In this document: positions 43,980 through 52,925 of the stretch, one piece after another | Layout of the letters: the number at the start of each line of letters is the position of its first letter | Position numbering within the stretch: the stretch's first letter is position 1 | Origin: Sporosarcina sp. Marseille-Q4063 | GTDB taxonomy: Bacteria > Bacillota > Bacilli > Bacillales_A > Planococcaceae | Direction of reading: 5' to 3' | DNA length: 64,000 nt | NCBI RefSeq assembly: GCF_018309085.1 | Contig: NZ_CP070502.1 | Coordinates: forward strand, 372,001 to 436,000 | Position numbers and translations under genes: made by a program | Notes under the pieces: generated by a model | Told to the model about the DNA's origin: nothing | Databases searched by the model: none | The model's input: the letters and a program-made list of their open reading frames with translations, nothing else

Positions 43980-45470
43980 GTGTCTAAATTAACTAAACAA
44001 CAAATTGTCGAAAGTGTCCCGCAAAAAGGATTTTTCGGACACCCCAAAGGTTTATTCACACTATTCTTCACTGAGTTCTGGGAACGCTTCTCGTATTATG
44101 GAATGAGGGCAATCCTCGTATTCTATATGTATTATGAAGTAACGAACGGCGGACTTGGATTAGATAAAACGGTCGCATTATCGATCATGTCTATATATGG
44201 TTCACTCGTTTACATGTCTGGAATCATTGGTGGGTGGCTCGCTGACCGGATATTTGGTACATCGAAAGCTGTATTCTACGGTGGTATTTTCATTATGTTT
44301 GGCCACTTAGTACTTGCGATACCTGGTAATATTACGATGTTTTTCATCTCGATGGTATTGATCGTAATTGGAACAGGTCTATTAAAACCGAACGTTTCTA
44401 GTGTTGTTGGCGACATCTATTCTGAAACCGACAACCGACGTGACGCTGGATTCAGTATCTTCTATATGGGAATCAATATGGGTGGATTCATAGCACCGCT
44501 TATCGTAGGTAGTTTAATGAAAACGAGTTTCCACCTTGGTTTCGGTGTTGCGGCATTAGGTATGTTTTTGGGTCTCGTCATGTTTGTCATGACTAAGAAA
44601 AAGAATCTAGGGTTAGCTGGAACACAAGTCGCCAATCCATTGGCGCCAGATGAGAAGAAAAAAGTATATACCACTTTCGCTATTTCAGCGATTGTTCTTG
44701 CGGCTCTTATTGCAATATCAATCCCACTTGGTTGGTTAACTTTCAATTCCTTTATTGCAATTGTCGGAATCCTCGGCTTTTTAATTCCGACGGCTTATTT
44801 TGTTGTTATGTACAGAAGCCCGAAAACGAACGATGTGGAACGCTCTAGAATAATTGCATTCATTCCACTTTTCTTGGCATCTGTAATGTTCTGGGCTATC
44901 GCGGAGCAAGGGTCAACAATTCTTGCACTGTATGCGGATACACGAACGGACCTGAATGTCATGGGATTCGAAATCTCCCCTGCATGGTTCCAGTCTTTTA
45001 ATCCGCTGTTCATAATTATGCTTGCGCCATTTTTCGCTTGGTTATGGGTAAGACTCGGTGATCGACAACCATCGATTCCACAGAAGTTCTCATTAGGTCT
45101 TCTGTTTGCTGGTTTATCGTTTATCGTTATTTTATTACCTGGATATTTAGGCGGATCAGATGCGCTTGTGAGTCCGCTTTGGTTAATCCTTAGTATTTTC
45201 ATGGTTGTGTTGGGTGAATTATGTTTATCGCCTGTTGGATTGTCTGCGACAACAAAGCTGGCACCAGCCGCATTCTCAGCACAAACGATGAGTCTTTGGT
45301 TTTTATCAAACGCAGCTGCTCAAGGTTTGAACGCGCAACTTGTAAAATTCTATTCACCGGAAACTGAGATGTTGTATTTTGGTATTATCGGAGGAATTGC
45401 AATTGCACTAAGTGTCGTGTTGTACTTTATTTCTCCATTGATTCTGCGCTACATGAAAGGCGTACGTTAA
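43980..45470 (+). CDS. dtpT: POT/PTR family di-/tripeptide proton symporter
   Basis: The 496-aa membrane protein has about 14 helices and the POT signature: the ExxER-type motif in FTEFWERFSYYGMRA, then GTGLLKPNVSSVVGDIY and FYMGINMGGFIAP. It imports di- and tripeptides with protons. GTG at 43980 (MSKLTKQQIV) has AGGAGG 6 bases upstream; the longer frame from 43905 runs over the promoter. It is monocistronic with its own promoter and terminator. Confidence 0.94.
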   Translation: MSKLTKQQIVESVPQKGFFGHPKGLFTLFFTEFWERFSYYGMRAILVFYMYYEVTNGGLGLDKTVALSIMSIYGSLVYMSGIIGGWLADRIFGTSKAVFYGGIFIMFGHLVLAIPGNITMFFISMVLIVIGTGLLKPNVSSVVGDIYSETDNRRDAGFSIFYMGINMGGFIAPLIVGSLMKTSFHLGFGVAALGMFLGLVMFVMTKKKNLGLAGTQVANPLAPDEKKKVYTTFAISAIVLAALIAISIPLGWLTFNSFIAIVGILGFLIPTAYFVVMYRSPKTNDVERSRIIAFIPLFLASVMFWAIAEQGSTILALYADTRTDLNVMGFEISPAWFQSFNPLFIIMLAPFFAWLWVRLGDRQPSIPQKFSLGLLFAGLSFIVILLPGYLGGSDALVSPLWLILSIFMVVLGELCLSPVGLSATTKLAPAAFSAQTMSLWFLSNAAAQGLNAQLVKFYSPETEMLYFGIIGGIAIALSVVLYFISPLILRYMKGVR

Positions 45471-45478
45471 TTTCAACT

Positions 45479-45512
45479 AAAACAGCTATCCTTAATTGGG
45501 TAGCTGTTTTTT
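45479..45512 (+). terminator. terminator of dtpT
   Basis: Stem AAAACAGCTA/TAGCTGTTTT with a 12-base loop, then a run of T. Confidence 0.88.
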
Positions 45513-45587
45513 ATGTGCGATGCAAGAACAATAACCCCTTACTTGAATACACTAGAAAGAATGTGTTTTACAAGAAAGGGGAATGGT

Positions 45588-45818
45588 ATGACGAACAACT
45601 ATTGGAATCAACAATACAATCGATATAGCAGGATTTCCATTGAAGATGCAATGAGTATCGCTCTGTCACAAATACCTGGTGAGATTAAGAAAGTAGAGTT
45701 GGATACTGAAAATGGCAGACTCGTATATGAAGTAGATGTTGTGACTAGGCAAGGCATTGAGTATGAAATGGAAATTGATGCTCAAACGGGCCGAATTACT
45801 AAATTAAAACGTGATTAA
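45588..45818 (+). CDS. PepSY-domain protein without signal peptide
   Basis: The 76-aa protein is one PepSY domain: ISIEDAMSIALSQIPGEI, then VELDTENGRLVYEVDV and EYEMEIDAQTGRITK. PepSY domains usually lie outside the membrane and bind or inhibit peptidases. This one starts MTNNYWNQQYNRYSR with no signal peptide, so it may stay in the cytoplasm or leave by another route. AAGGGGAA precedes the ATG at 45588; the longer frame from 45513 covers the promoter region. It ends at a shared bidirectional terminator. Confidence 0.85.
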   Translation: MTNNYWNQQYNRYSRISIEDAMSIALSQIPGEIKKVELDTENGRLVYEVDVVTRQGIEYEMEIDAQTGRITKLKRD

Positions 45819-45825
45819 ATAAAAC

Positions 45826-45877
45826 AAAAAGGTCAGCGCTGTAGGGCAAAACCAATTGTCGACAGACTGACCTTTTT
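45826..45877. terminator. bidirectional terminator between the PepSY and GntP genes
   Basis: An 11-bp stem AAAAAGGTCAG/CTGACCTTTTT with an inner CTGT/ACAG pairing serves both converging genes. Confidence 0.85.
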
Positions 45878-45885
45878 CAGTTGAT

Positions 45886-47229
45886 TTACACAAGAATTGT
45901 CCAGAGAATCATCGTTACTGTAATGGTCGTTACACCCTGTAAAAGTGTAGCCATCGTTTGCGCTTTATAAGCATCGGTAACTTTCATACCACTAAATTCA
46001 GTGATAACCCAAAAGAAACTGTCGTTCACGTGACTCACTGTCATCGCACCAGCACCAATTGCCATAACGACAAGCGCCAGCGGAACAGCTCCCGAAATAC
46101 CCAAGGTTGGTAGCAACGGTGCGATTAAAGTCGATGTAATTACTAGGGATGCGGTAGAAGAACCTTGAGCTGTTTTGAGAGCCGCGGCAATGAAAAATGG
46201 AATAAGTAAGAATAAGGCTCCGCTTAATGCATCCATATTCATATAAGCTATTAAATCTGCTACGCCTGAATTGGCAATCACTTTTCCAAATGCCCCACCG
46301 GCACCTGTGATAAGTAAAATCGGTGCCGCGCCTTTTAATCCTTCACCAATCCAATTGGTCATTGTTTCTTCGTTCAATTTAGGCAACAATAGAAATGCTG
46401 CAAAAACACCGATTAACAAAGCTACTGATGGAGCCCCCAAAAATTTAAAGAAGTTTATAAAACCAGAATCGCTGTCTGTAAGTGCAGAAATCGATCCAAT
46501 TCCAATTAACACAATTGGAAGAACAATGGGTAAAAAAGCTTTAAATGTAGATGGCATTTCTCCGAAGGACTTTGTGATCTCGTCATAATCAAGTCCGCTA
46601 TCATCAGTATCTTCTGGAACTTCAATTTTCGAAGCCACTTTTACCGCCCAAAAATAACCAACAATAACTGCAGGAATCGCAACGAAGAGACCAATTAAAA
46701 TGATTGTGCCTAAATAATTTTCCGCACCTATATTACCTGCAGCCGCAATCGGGCCTGGCGTTGGCGGAACTAACGTATGGGTTGCATACAAACCAGTCGC
46801 AAGGGCAACCGACATGGAGGCAATCGCAACTTTTGCTCGTTTGGCAAGTGCCTTTTTCAAGCTTGTCAATATTATGAAACCTGAATCGCAGAAAACCGGT
46901 ATCGAAACAATATAACCAATAATCGACATCGCCAATTGAGGACGCTTATTACCGATAACACGTAAGACGACTTCCGCCATTCGATAAGCGGCACCAGACT
47001 TTTCTAATATAACGCCAATAATCGTACCTGCTACAATGACAATTCCAATACCTTTCATCAGTCCGCCGAATCCATCATTCACACTTTCAACAACATCACC
47101 TAGCGGCATGCCGGAAGTAATACCAACGAAGAATGCACCTAAAAGTAAAGATAAAAACGGATGTACTTTAAATACTGCTGTTAACAAGACAATCAACACA
47201 ACACTGATCGCAATAATAGCAAATAACAT
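45886..47229 (-). CDS. GntP family permease, probable glycerate/gluconate:H+ symporter
   Basis: The 447-aa membrane protein has about 13 helices with GntP motifs (GFGGLMKGIGIVIVAGTIIG, TLVPPTPGPIAAA, NDSFFWVI). The family takes up gluconate and related sugar acids. Because glycerate kinase lies directly upstream with an 11-base gap, glycerate is the likely substrate. GGGGTG precedes ATG. Confidence 0.92.
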   Translation of the reverse strand: MLFAIIAISVVLIVLLTAVFKVHPFLSLLLGAFFVGITSGMPLGDVVESVNDGFGGLMKGIGIVIVAGTIIGVILEKSGAAYRMAEVVLRVIGNKRPQLAMSIIGYIVSIPVFCDSGFIILTSLKKALAKRAKVAIASMSVALATGLYATHTLVPPTPGPIAAAGNIGAENYLGTIILIGLFVAIPAVIVGYFWAVKVASKIEVPEDTDDSGLDYDEITKSFGEMPSTFKAFLPIVLPIVLIGIGSISALTDSDSGFINFFKFLGAPSVALLIGVFAAFLLLPKLNEETMTNWIGEGLKGAAPILLITGAGGAFGKVIANSGVADLIAYMNMDALSGALFLLIPFFIAAALKTAQGSSTASLVITSTLIAPLLPTLGISGAVPLALVVMAIGAGAMTVSHVNDSFFWVITEFSGMKVTDAYKAQTMATLLQGVTTITVTMILWTILV

Positions 47230-47240
47230 GCAAGCACCCC

Positions 47241-48380
47241 TTATTGTTTTATTTTAGTAAAATAATCTTTTATTACTTTATATGTTTTCATTTTCAAGTA
47301 ATGAAATGATTCATTCATTGATTCTTCTACCGAGACATCTATTCCAACAACTGAGTGAACTTCATTAAATAAAGGCATTAATAATTCCCTGCTTTCCTCA
47401 GCCACAAGTCCAGAAATAAGAAGGATTGGTTTCCCTTTTCTCTGGGCTACTTCCGCTATACCAAATGGTGTTTTCCCAGATAGGGTTTGTACATCTGACA
47501 TTCCTTCACCAGTCAAAATAAGTTCTGCATCATGGATATGATCATCAAAAGATATCGCGTTTAACACTACATCTATTCCACGTTTCATAACCGAAGGAAA
47601 AAATGCCTGAAACGCCCCCCCTGCTCCCCCAGCAGCTCCAGCACCAGTTTTATTATGAAGTCGTATTCCCGTAATATTTTCAGTGATATTTGCGAAATTC
47701 AATAGATTTTCATCTAGTAATTTCACAGTCTCGTTAGTTGCACCTTTTTGCGGGCCAAATACATAGGAAGCGCCCTTTAGACCAACAAGTGGATTTTCAA
47801 CGTCCGACGCAATAATAAATTTACACTCGGCTATCCGCTTATCAAACAATGTAGAGTCGATGCTATAGAGTTCACCTAAAGCACCGCCCCCAAGAGGCAG
47901 TTCTGTTCCTGCGCGATTAAGAAATTTCATGCCTAAAGCACTCAACATCCCTGTTCCGGCATCATTGGTACCACTACCACCAAGTCCAATTATGAAATTT
48001 CGATAGCCTGCGTCAAGTGCATGTACGGTTAATTCTCCTGTTCCGAATGAAGAAGCCAGAAGTGGATTCTGTTCATGTTCATCGATTAACATCAGACCCG
48101 ATGCTTCGGCAATTTCAATGACACATGTTTTACCATCACCAAGAACGCCGTAGTCAGCATTAATCATTCGTCCTAGTGGGTCGTGAACGCGGTGGGTAGT
48201 TAATATTCCGGAAGTAGACCGGATTAAACTGTCCATAGTCCCTTCACCGCCATCAGCTGCAGGCAATATCTTTATATTTATTGTGGGATCATAACGAAGG
48301 ATTCCTTCTTCCATCGCTTTTGCTGCTTGTACTGCTGTTAAACTTCCTTTAAACGAATCGGGTGCGACTATGATTTTCAC
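47241..48380 (-). CDS. glxK: glycerate kinase (GlxK/GarK family)
   Basis: This enzyme phosphorylates D-glycerate, feeding it into lower glycolysis. The 379-aa protein shows KIIVAPDSFKGSL at the N-terminus, PAADGGEGTMDSL, GLGGSGTNDAGTGML and the C-terminal VGIDVS. GTG at 48380 has AGGAGG upstream; the longer frame from 48440 runs through that ribosome site. With the GntP-type permease it forms a glycerate uptake and use operon. No CdaR-type regulator is adjacent. Confidence 0.95.
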   Translation of the reverse strand: MKIIVAPDSFKGSLTAVQAAKAMEEGILRYDPTINIKILPAADGGEGTMDSLIRSTSGILTTHRVHDPLGRMINADYGVLGDGKTCVIEIAEASGLMLIDEHEQNPLLASSFGTGELTVHALDAGYRNFIIGLGGSGTNDAGTGMLSALGMKFLNRAGTELPLGGGALGELYSIDSTLFDKRIAECKFIIASDVENPLVGLKGASYVFGPQKGATNETVKLLDENLLNFANITENITGIRLHNKTGAGAAGGAGGAFQAFFPSVMKRGIDVVLNAISFDDHIHDAELILTGEGMSDVQTLSGKTPFGIAEVAQRKGKPILLISGLVAEESRELLMPLFNEVHSVVGIDVSVEESMNESFHYLKMKTYKVIKDYFTKIKQ

Positions 48381-48443
48381 AAATACACCTCCTAATTCTC
48401 TTATACATAGAATTATAGTGATAAATAAAGTATTATGCATTAT

Positions 48444-48488
48444 AAAAAAATTTGAATTAACCTCACACTATTAGTGAGAGGTTAATTC
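48444..48488 (-). terminator. terminator of the holin-like gene
   Basis: An 11-bp stem GAATTAACCTC/GAGGTTAATTC is followed on the minus strand by AAATTTTTTT. It lies about 40 bases after the holin-like stop and upstream of glxK. Confidence 0.8.
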
Positions 48489-48529
48489 CGATTTATTAAA
48501 GTTATAAAATAGCTTTTCACTACTAGTAA

Positions 48530-48772
48530 CTACTCCTCTTTTTCCAAAATCGCTTTACCCCCTGAATACAGCCCGCTTGCGGACAAACCCATTAACAATC
48601 CAATAAGAATACCCTCATTCACATCATGTGGATGAACATAAATCACCCCAGCCAACACGCTGAATAGCAACGATGCAAGCGGCAAAAACCACTTTTTTCT
48701 AAAACCAAAATACTTCAGCACCTGAACTAATCCGATAATTAGCGGAATAAGCGCGACATCGTAAATTTGCAC
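48530..48772 (-). CDS. small holin-like membrane protein
   Basis: The 80-aa protein has two to three hydrophobic segments (IPLIIGLVQVLKYFG, FLPLASLLFSVLAGVIYV, ILIGLLMGLSASGLYSGG) and a charged C-terminus EKEE, the layout of several phage holins. No endolysin or phage gene adjoins it, so it may be a domesticated holin or another small membrane protein. GTG start with AAAGGA 9 bases upstream. It has its own terminator. Confidence 0.65.
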   Translation of the reverse strand: MQIYDVALIPLIIGLVQVLKYFGFRKKWFLPLASLLFSVLAGVIYVHPHDVNEGILIGLLMGLSASGLYSGGKAILEKEE

Positions 48773-48986
48773 AAGACCGTCCTTTCCTGATTTATATGAA
48801 AAAGTATTTAATTTTAATTTAACACCGCAGTAATAGTAATCTATGCAATGATAAAAGAGTCATGAATATATAGTAGCGGTTCCCTTGTATTATTATATTC
48901 ACATTGAAAAGTTTCGCCCGCTTTCTAAATCCCAAATTCATGTTTAACTAACAGTATTGAGTGGAACTTTATAGATATAATGGAAA

Positions 48987-48996
48987 TGTGTATACT
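48987..48996 (+). promoter_or_regulatory. extended -10 before the DUF948 pair
   Basis: TGTG followed by TATACT forms an extended -10 element 25 bases before the first DUF948 start. No strong -35 is seen. Confidence 0.4.
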
Positions 48997-49020
48997 AGAA
49001 GTATTATGGAGGTGTGCTTA

Positions 49021-49443
49021 ATGGATTTTTTATTGTACGCTAGTGCGCTCATCGCCGCTCTTTCTTTATTATTAATCGCAATTTTTGTTGTGATTACATT
49101 AAAAAGCGCTAAGCAAACGATGGGCGATGTTTCTGAAACATTAAAACGAGTAGAAAATAAAATTGGCGGCATTACTAAACAGTCAGAACAACTACTCGAA
49201 AAGACCAACCAAATCGCACAAGATGCAGAAGTCAAAATGCAAAACTTCGAAAGCTTATCGACTACTGCAAAGGATTTAAACAAAACAACAAATTATATGG
49301 ACCAATCTTTTAAACAAATTTCGGACAAGGTTGCAAATCCTCCAAAAAAGTATTCAGAACTCATGCAACAGACGAATGCAATTACCGAAGTCGCAGCGCG
49401 TCTGTATTATGGATTTAAACGCGAACAAGAAAAGAGGCGATAA
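49021..49443 (+). CDS. DUF948 membrane-anchored coiled-coil protein (1)
   Basis: The 140-aa protein has one N-terminal membrane helix (residues 5-27) and a long coiled coil with repeated I/L-K spacing (KRVENKIGGITKQSEQLLEKTNQIA). It belongs to the DUF948 family, like the general-stress protein YtxG of B. subtilis, whose function is unknown. GGAGGTG precedes the ATG at 49021. It lies 2 bases before the second DUF948 gene. Two further paralogs lie on the other strand. Confidence 0.85.
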   Translation: MDFLLYASALIAALSLLLIAIFVVITLKSAKQTMGDVSETLKRVENKIGGITKQSEQLLEKTNQIAQDAEVKMQNFESLSTTAKDLNKTTNYMDQSFKQISDKVANPPKKYSELMQQTNAITEVAARLYYGFKREQEKRR

Positions 49444-49445
49444 CC

Positions 49446-49886
49446 ATGGGCTTGTTGGAAATTGGCGTACTTATTATCGGTATAGCATTCGCGGTTCTTG
49501 TGCTATTTCTAATAAAACCGATAAAAAAACTGACCGATGTACTGGAGAATTTGAAAGAGACAACAGAAAAATTACCAGAGTCTTTTGTTACGATTACCGA
49601 CCAAACGACATCTGTTCTGCAAGAAGGAAACAAAACAATTGAAAATGTTAATGATCAAGTTAAAGAATTGAGACCTATCTTTGAAATTGTAGGAGATGTC
49701 GGTGAAGCTTCACAAGAGTTAACGAACAGCACGTTACAAAAAACAATTGCATTCAAACAAAGAACATCCGAAGCTGTTGAATTTACGAATCGAAAACAAT
49801 ATGAGGGATTATTTGGATTAATGTCGATGATTTATTATTTGTCGCAAAATAAGTTCCTGAAAGAAAAAATTTCAAAAAACAAATAA
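49446..49886 (+). CDS. DUF948 membrane-anchored coiled-coil protein (2)
   Basis: The 146-aa protein starts MGLLEIGVLIIGIAFAVLVLF, a single membrane helix, then a coiled coil with the block RPIFEIVGDVGEASQELTNS. That block is also present in the paralog on the facing strand (PYFRIVGDVGESTRTLSSS). The function is unknown. It is translated directly after the first DUF948 gene and ends at a bidirectional terminator. Confidence 0.83.
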   Translation: MGLLEIGVLIIGIAFAVLVLFLIKPIKKLTDVLENLKETTEKLPESFVTITDQTTSVLQEGNKTIENVNDQVKELRPIFEIVGDVGEASQELTNSTLQKTIAFKQRTSEAVEFTNRKQYEGLFGLMSMIYYLSQNKFLKEKISKNK

Positions 49887-49928
49887 AAATAACGTGTAGC
49901 GGAGGATTACCCCACTACACGTTATTTT
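49885..49928. terminator. bidirectional terminator between the two DUF948 pairs
   Basis: A 15-base arm AAAAATAACGTGTAG pairs with its complement. The third DUF948 gene's stop codon lies within the hairpin. Confidence 0.88.
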
Positions 49929-50451
49929 TTGTGTTCTCTAATCTCGATTGAGATTTCATTTGTTCGATTTCCATTGCCTTTCTTTCGCCGACTTCATATA
50001 TTTTTCGTGTTGATCTTTTAGGTATTTCGCGTTTTAAATCATTTCGTCTTTGAAACAGATAATAACCAAGCGCAGCAGTGCCGTATACCCCGCCTAATCG
50101 TTTGTTTTGAATATCTGGGTCCACCTTATCCATTTTCTTTTTGGCTGATTTCGTCGCGTCTACGAGAGACGAGGACAATGTACGTGTTGATTCCCCTACA
50201 TCTCCTACGATTCGAAAATAGGGTGTTAACGTTTCTAGCTTTTCGTTCACATCAGCTAATGTATCATTGCTATTATGTAGCAAGTTTCCGCTTTCGTTAA
50301 GTATTTTATCAAGTTGATTTGGAAGTTGTTCAACTGTCTGATCTACCCCGCTAATCACGCTGGCTAAATTATTCAAAACGCGCGCAAAGTAGATGGCTAA
50401 TACTAAAAAAGAAATTCCTATTAATAATACCCCGATTCCAACTAAATCCAT
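49915..50451 (-). CDS. DUF948 membrane-anchored coiled-coil protein (3)
   Basis: The 178-aa protein has one N-terminal membrane helix (VGIGVLLIGISFLVLAIYFA), then a coiled coil with IVGDVGESTRTLSSSL. A second short hydrophobic stretch (GGVYGTAALGYYLF) and a basic C-terminal tail rich in Lys/Arg follow. It is the longest of the four paralogs. It lies 27 bases after the fourth paralog on the same strand, so the two form an operon facing the plus-strand pair. Confidence 0.83.
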   Translation of the reverse strand: MDLVGIGVLLIGISFLVLAIYFARVLNNLASVISGVDQTVEQLPNQLDKILNESGNLLHNSNDTLADVNEKLETLTPYFRIVGDVGESTRTLSSSLVDATKSAKKKMDKVDPDIQNKRLGGVYGTAALGYYLFQRRNDLKREIPKRSTRKIYEVGERKAMEIEQMKSQSRLENTKNNV

Positions 50452-50478
50452 TTCAGGTCCCTCATTTCAAGTTTGTCA

Positions 50479-50898
50479 TTATAATGATGCTTGCTTCCCT
50501 TTTCTCCACGAGCGAATAAGACCAAAACTAAATTCTCCATATTGAATTGCACGAATGAACGGCTTAGTTCCAGCCAGGGATTTATCATTTACATATTTTT
50601 CGGTTCGAGATTCCAACTCTCCGCTAACGGTCGCAGTTGTATCCCCTACATCTTGAATAGCTAGAAATAATTCATTCGTTGAGGCAAGTTTTTGATCAAT
50701 ATCTATTGCCGTAGCATTCATTTCTACAATTGTCGCTTCCATCTCAGTAATCATTTTATCCAACTTAGTTTCAATTTCCGACGTTGTTGAACCGAGCGTT
50801 GAAATAACTGTAGATGTTCTTAACAGAAGTTTTGCGACATAAATTGCAACTAGTAGAAACGAAATTGCAATCAGAAATACGCCAATATTAACGAGCAT
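50479..50898 (-). CDS. DUF948 membrane-anchored coiled-coil protein (4)
   Basis: The 139-aa protein starts at ATG 50898 (MLVNIGVFLIAISFLLVAIYV) with AAAGGATG upstream; the longer frame from 50973 has no ribosome site. One membrane helix and a coiled coil (TSEIETKLDKMITEMEATIVEMNATAIDIDQKL) follow, with the shared block AIQDVGDTTATVSGELES. The function is unknown. It is the first gene of the minus-strand pair. Confidence 0.82.
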   Translation of the reverse strand: MLVNIGVFLIAISFLLVAIYVAKLLLRTSTVISTLGSTTSEIETKLDKMITEMEATIVEMNATAIDIDQKLASTNELFLAIQDVGDTTATVSGELESRTEKYVNDKSLAGTKPFIRAIQYGEFSFGLIRSWRKGKQASL

Positions 50899-51022
50899 TA
50901 TGAAACAACATCCTTTCGTTGCTGAGTTTACCATCACTAGCTTCATTGTAAAGTTATCTTTGTAAATGGGCAAACATATACGCAGCTATCATTAATTGAT
51001 TAAAAGTAAAGGTGTGAAAATA

Positions 51023-52036
51023 ATGTTTAGTTTAATTATTATTTTGATGCTTGTGTTATTTATTCCTTTTTTCTCGAACACTGTCGCGCGCAACTTGGAA
51101 GCCTTCTTATTTCTCATGGGTACAGCCACTGTTCTTATCAGTCAGGTCTATGACTCGACTTTACTCATTAAAGTTTTCAATGATCCATTAAAGATAACGT
51201 TTGCGGTCCTAATTGCTGGTTTTATATTTAAGTGGTTTCAGACACCTATTAAAAAAATTATTCTAGGATTGAGTAAAGCGATGCCGTTAAGATTGTTCCT
51301 AGCATTAACAGTAATAACGCTAGGACTTGTTTCAAGTGTGATTACTGCAATTATTGCCGCGATTGTACTCGTAACGATTGTCAGCGTTCTGCATCTCGAT
51401 CGTAAGTCGGAAGTGCGTCTTGTCGTATTAGCCTGTTATTCTATTGGTCTTGGTGCGGTGTTAACGCCAATTGGCGAGCCTTTATCTACAATAGCAACGA
51501 GCAAGTTAAATGAAGACTTTTTTTATTTACTGCAATTGATTGGCCCCAACGTGATTCCAGGGGTCATATTATTCGGGTTACTTGCCGCAGTCCTTATTAA
51601 ACCGAGTAAAAAAATTAACCAATCATTTAAAACACACAGAACTGAATCAAATTTGGATATTATTATACGCAGTTTTAAAGTATATTTATTCGTAATGGCT
51701 TTAACGCTGCTCGGCGCCGGATTCGAGCCATTTATTGAAAAATACTTATTAAACTTAAGCCCGCTTGTTCTTTATTGGATCAATATGATTTCAGCTGTTC
51801 TTGATAATGCTACTTTGGCAGCTGCGGAAATTAGTCCATCAATGGATAATTCAACAATACAAGCAATATTGCTGGGACTTCTTGTGAGCGGAGGTATGTT
51901 AATACCCGGAAACATTCCAAACATTATAGCCGCCGGGAAGCTTTCGATTACCAGCATTGAATGGGCACGGTTCGCCGTTCCTATTGGATTAATAACAATG
52001 GTTGCTTATTTCATTGTTATCATTACAATTGCCTAA
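51023..52036 (+). CDS. DUF1646 family putative cation transporter
   Basis: The 337-aa membrane protein has about ten helices and two conserved loops, LTPIGEPLSTIATSKLN and LIPGNIPNIIAAGKL. These recall the Asp/Pro-rich re-entrant loops of ArsB/NhaD-type ion transporters. DUF1646 is described as a predicted cation transporter; substrate unknown. The ATG at 51023 has AAAGGTGTG upstream; the frame from 50996 is longer but has no ribosome site. Confidence 0.82.
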   Translation: MFSLIIILMLVLFIPFFSNTVARNLEAFLFLMGTATVLISQVYDSTLLIKVFNDPLKITFAVLIAGFIFKWFQTPIKKIILGLSKAMPLRLFLALTVITLGLVSSVITAIIAAIVLVTIVSVLHLDRKSEVRLVVLACYSIGLGAVLTPIGEPLSTIATSKLNEDFFYLLQLIGPNVIPGVILFGLLAAVLIKPSKKINQSFKTHRTESNLDIIIRSFKVYLFVMALTLLGAGFEPFIEKYLLNLSPLVLYWINMISAVLDNATLAAAEISPSMDNSTIQAILLGLLVSGGMLIPGNIPNIIAAGKLSITSIEWARFAVPIGLITMVAYFIVIITIA

Positions 52037-52134
52037 TCATACAGAAATGAAACGTATTAAAAGATATTCAAGCAGCAATAGCTAGATTTTCATCTCTCCC
52101 GCTTTTGCGATATAATAGACAGAGGTGATAAAAA

Positions 52135-52881
52135 ATGGATATTGAACTTTATTTAAAAAGATTTCATGCACTTTCTTTTAAAGAGGTTTCGCTTCAAAAC
52201 TTAGGTGAAATCCAAAACTTACATTTAGAACACATACCTTTCGAAAATCTAGACGTGATTCGACGTATACCGATCTATTTAAATTTGAAAACAATTTACG
52301 AAAAAATTGTAATGAAACATCGCGGTGGATATTGTTATGAAGTGAACGGTTTGTTTCACGCATTGTTATGCGAATTGGGATATGATGCGCATCTCGTTTC
52401 CGCTACTGTATTAAGGCAAACAGGGGAATGGGCCAAAGCCGATACCCATGCAGCAATTCTCGTTAATCTTGAAGAACCTTATTTAGTAGATGTCGGATTC
52501 GGCGCAGCCTGCCCCCGCCTACCGGTTCCGCTGAACGGTGATAAAAAAGTAGATGTTAACGCGGCGTATACAATTACCCAGATTAATGATCGACAATTTG
52601 ATTTGGTCTATGAATCGGATAAAGAGCAAAGAACATTGTATAGATTTAACAATGAACCTAAAAATCTACTAGACTTCCATGAAGGTTGCGTATTCAACCA
52701 AGTTTCAAAAGACTCTTCCTTTACACATCATGATGTAATTACAAAAGCGACGCCTACCGGGAGAGTTACGCTTACAGATCAAACATTAACAATTATTGAA
52801 AATGATTTACGGGAAAAAGTTAATCTGTCGGAATCTGAAAAACAACAGACTTTGAGGGACATATTTAACATACAATTATGA
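52135..52881 (+). CDS. nat: arylamine N-acetyltransferase
   Basis: The 248-aa enzyme transfers acetyl from acetyl-CoA to arylamines or hydrazines. The catalytic triad is visible as Cys 67 (RGGYCYEVN), His 105 (DTHAAI) and Asp 119 (VDVGFG), and the N-terminal block HLEHIPFENLDV matches the family. AGAGGTGA precedes ATG. It lies 44 bases before plsY. The natural substrate in this organism is unknown. Confidence 0.93.
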   Translation: MDIELYLKRFHALSFKEVSLQNLGEIQNLHLEHIPFENLDVIRRIPIYLNLKTIYEKIVMKHRGGYCYEVNGLFHALLCELGYDAHLVSATVLRQTGEWAKADTHAAILVNLEEPYLVDVGFGAACPRLPVPLNGDKKVDVNAAYTITQINDRQFDLVYESDKEQRTLYRFNNEPKNLLDFHEGCVFNQVSKDSSFTHHDVITKATPTGRVTLTDQTLTIIENDLREKVNLSESEKQQTLRDIFNIQL

Positions 52882-52925
52882 TTACGAATAACCTATAGAT
52901 GAATCGTAATTAAGGGGGAAAAATA

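Noticed and set aside
44795..45202. 135-residue minus-strand reading frame
   Set aside because: It is antisense to dtpT, with no ribosome site and no recognisable domain.
32008..48772. Prophage remnant suggested by amidases and a holin-like gene
   Set aside because: The amidases and the holin-like gene are about 15 kb apart with ordinary metabolic genes between them. No structural, integrase or portal gene is present. CwlC-type sporulation amidase fits as well.
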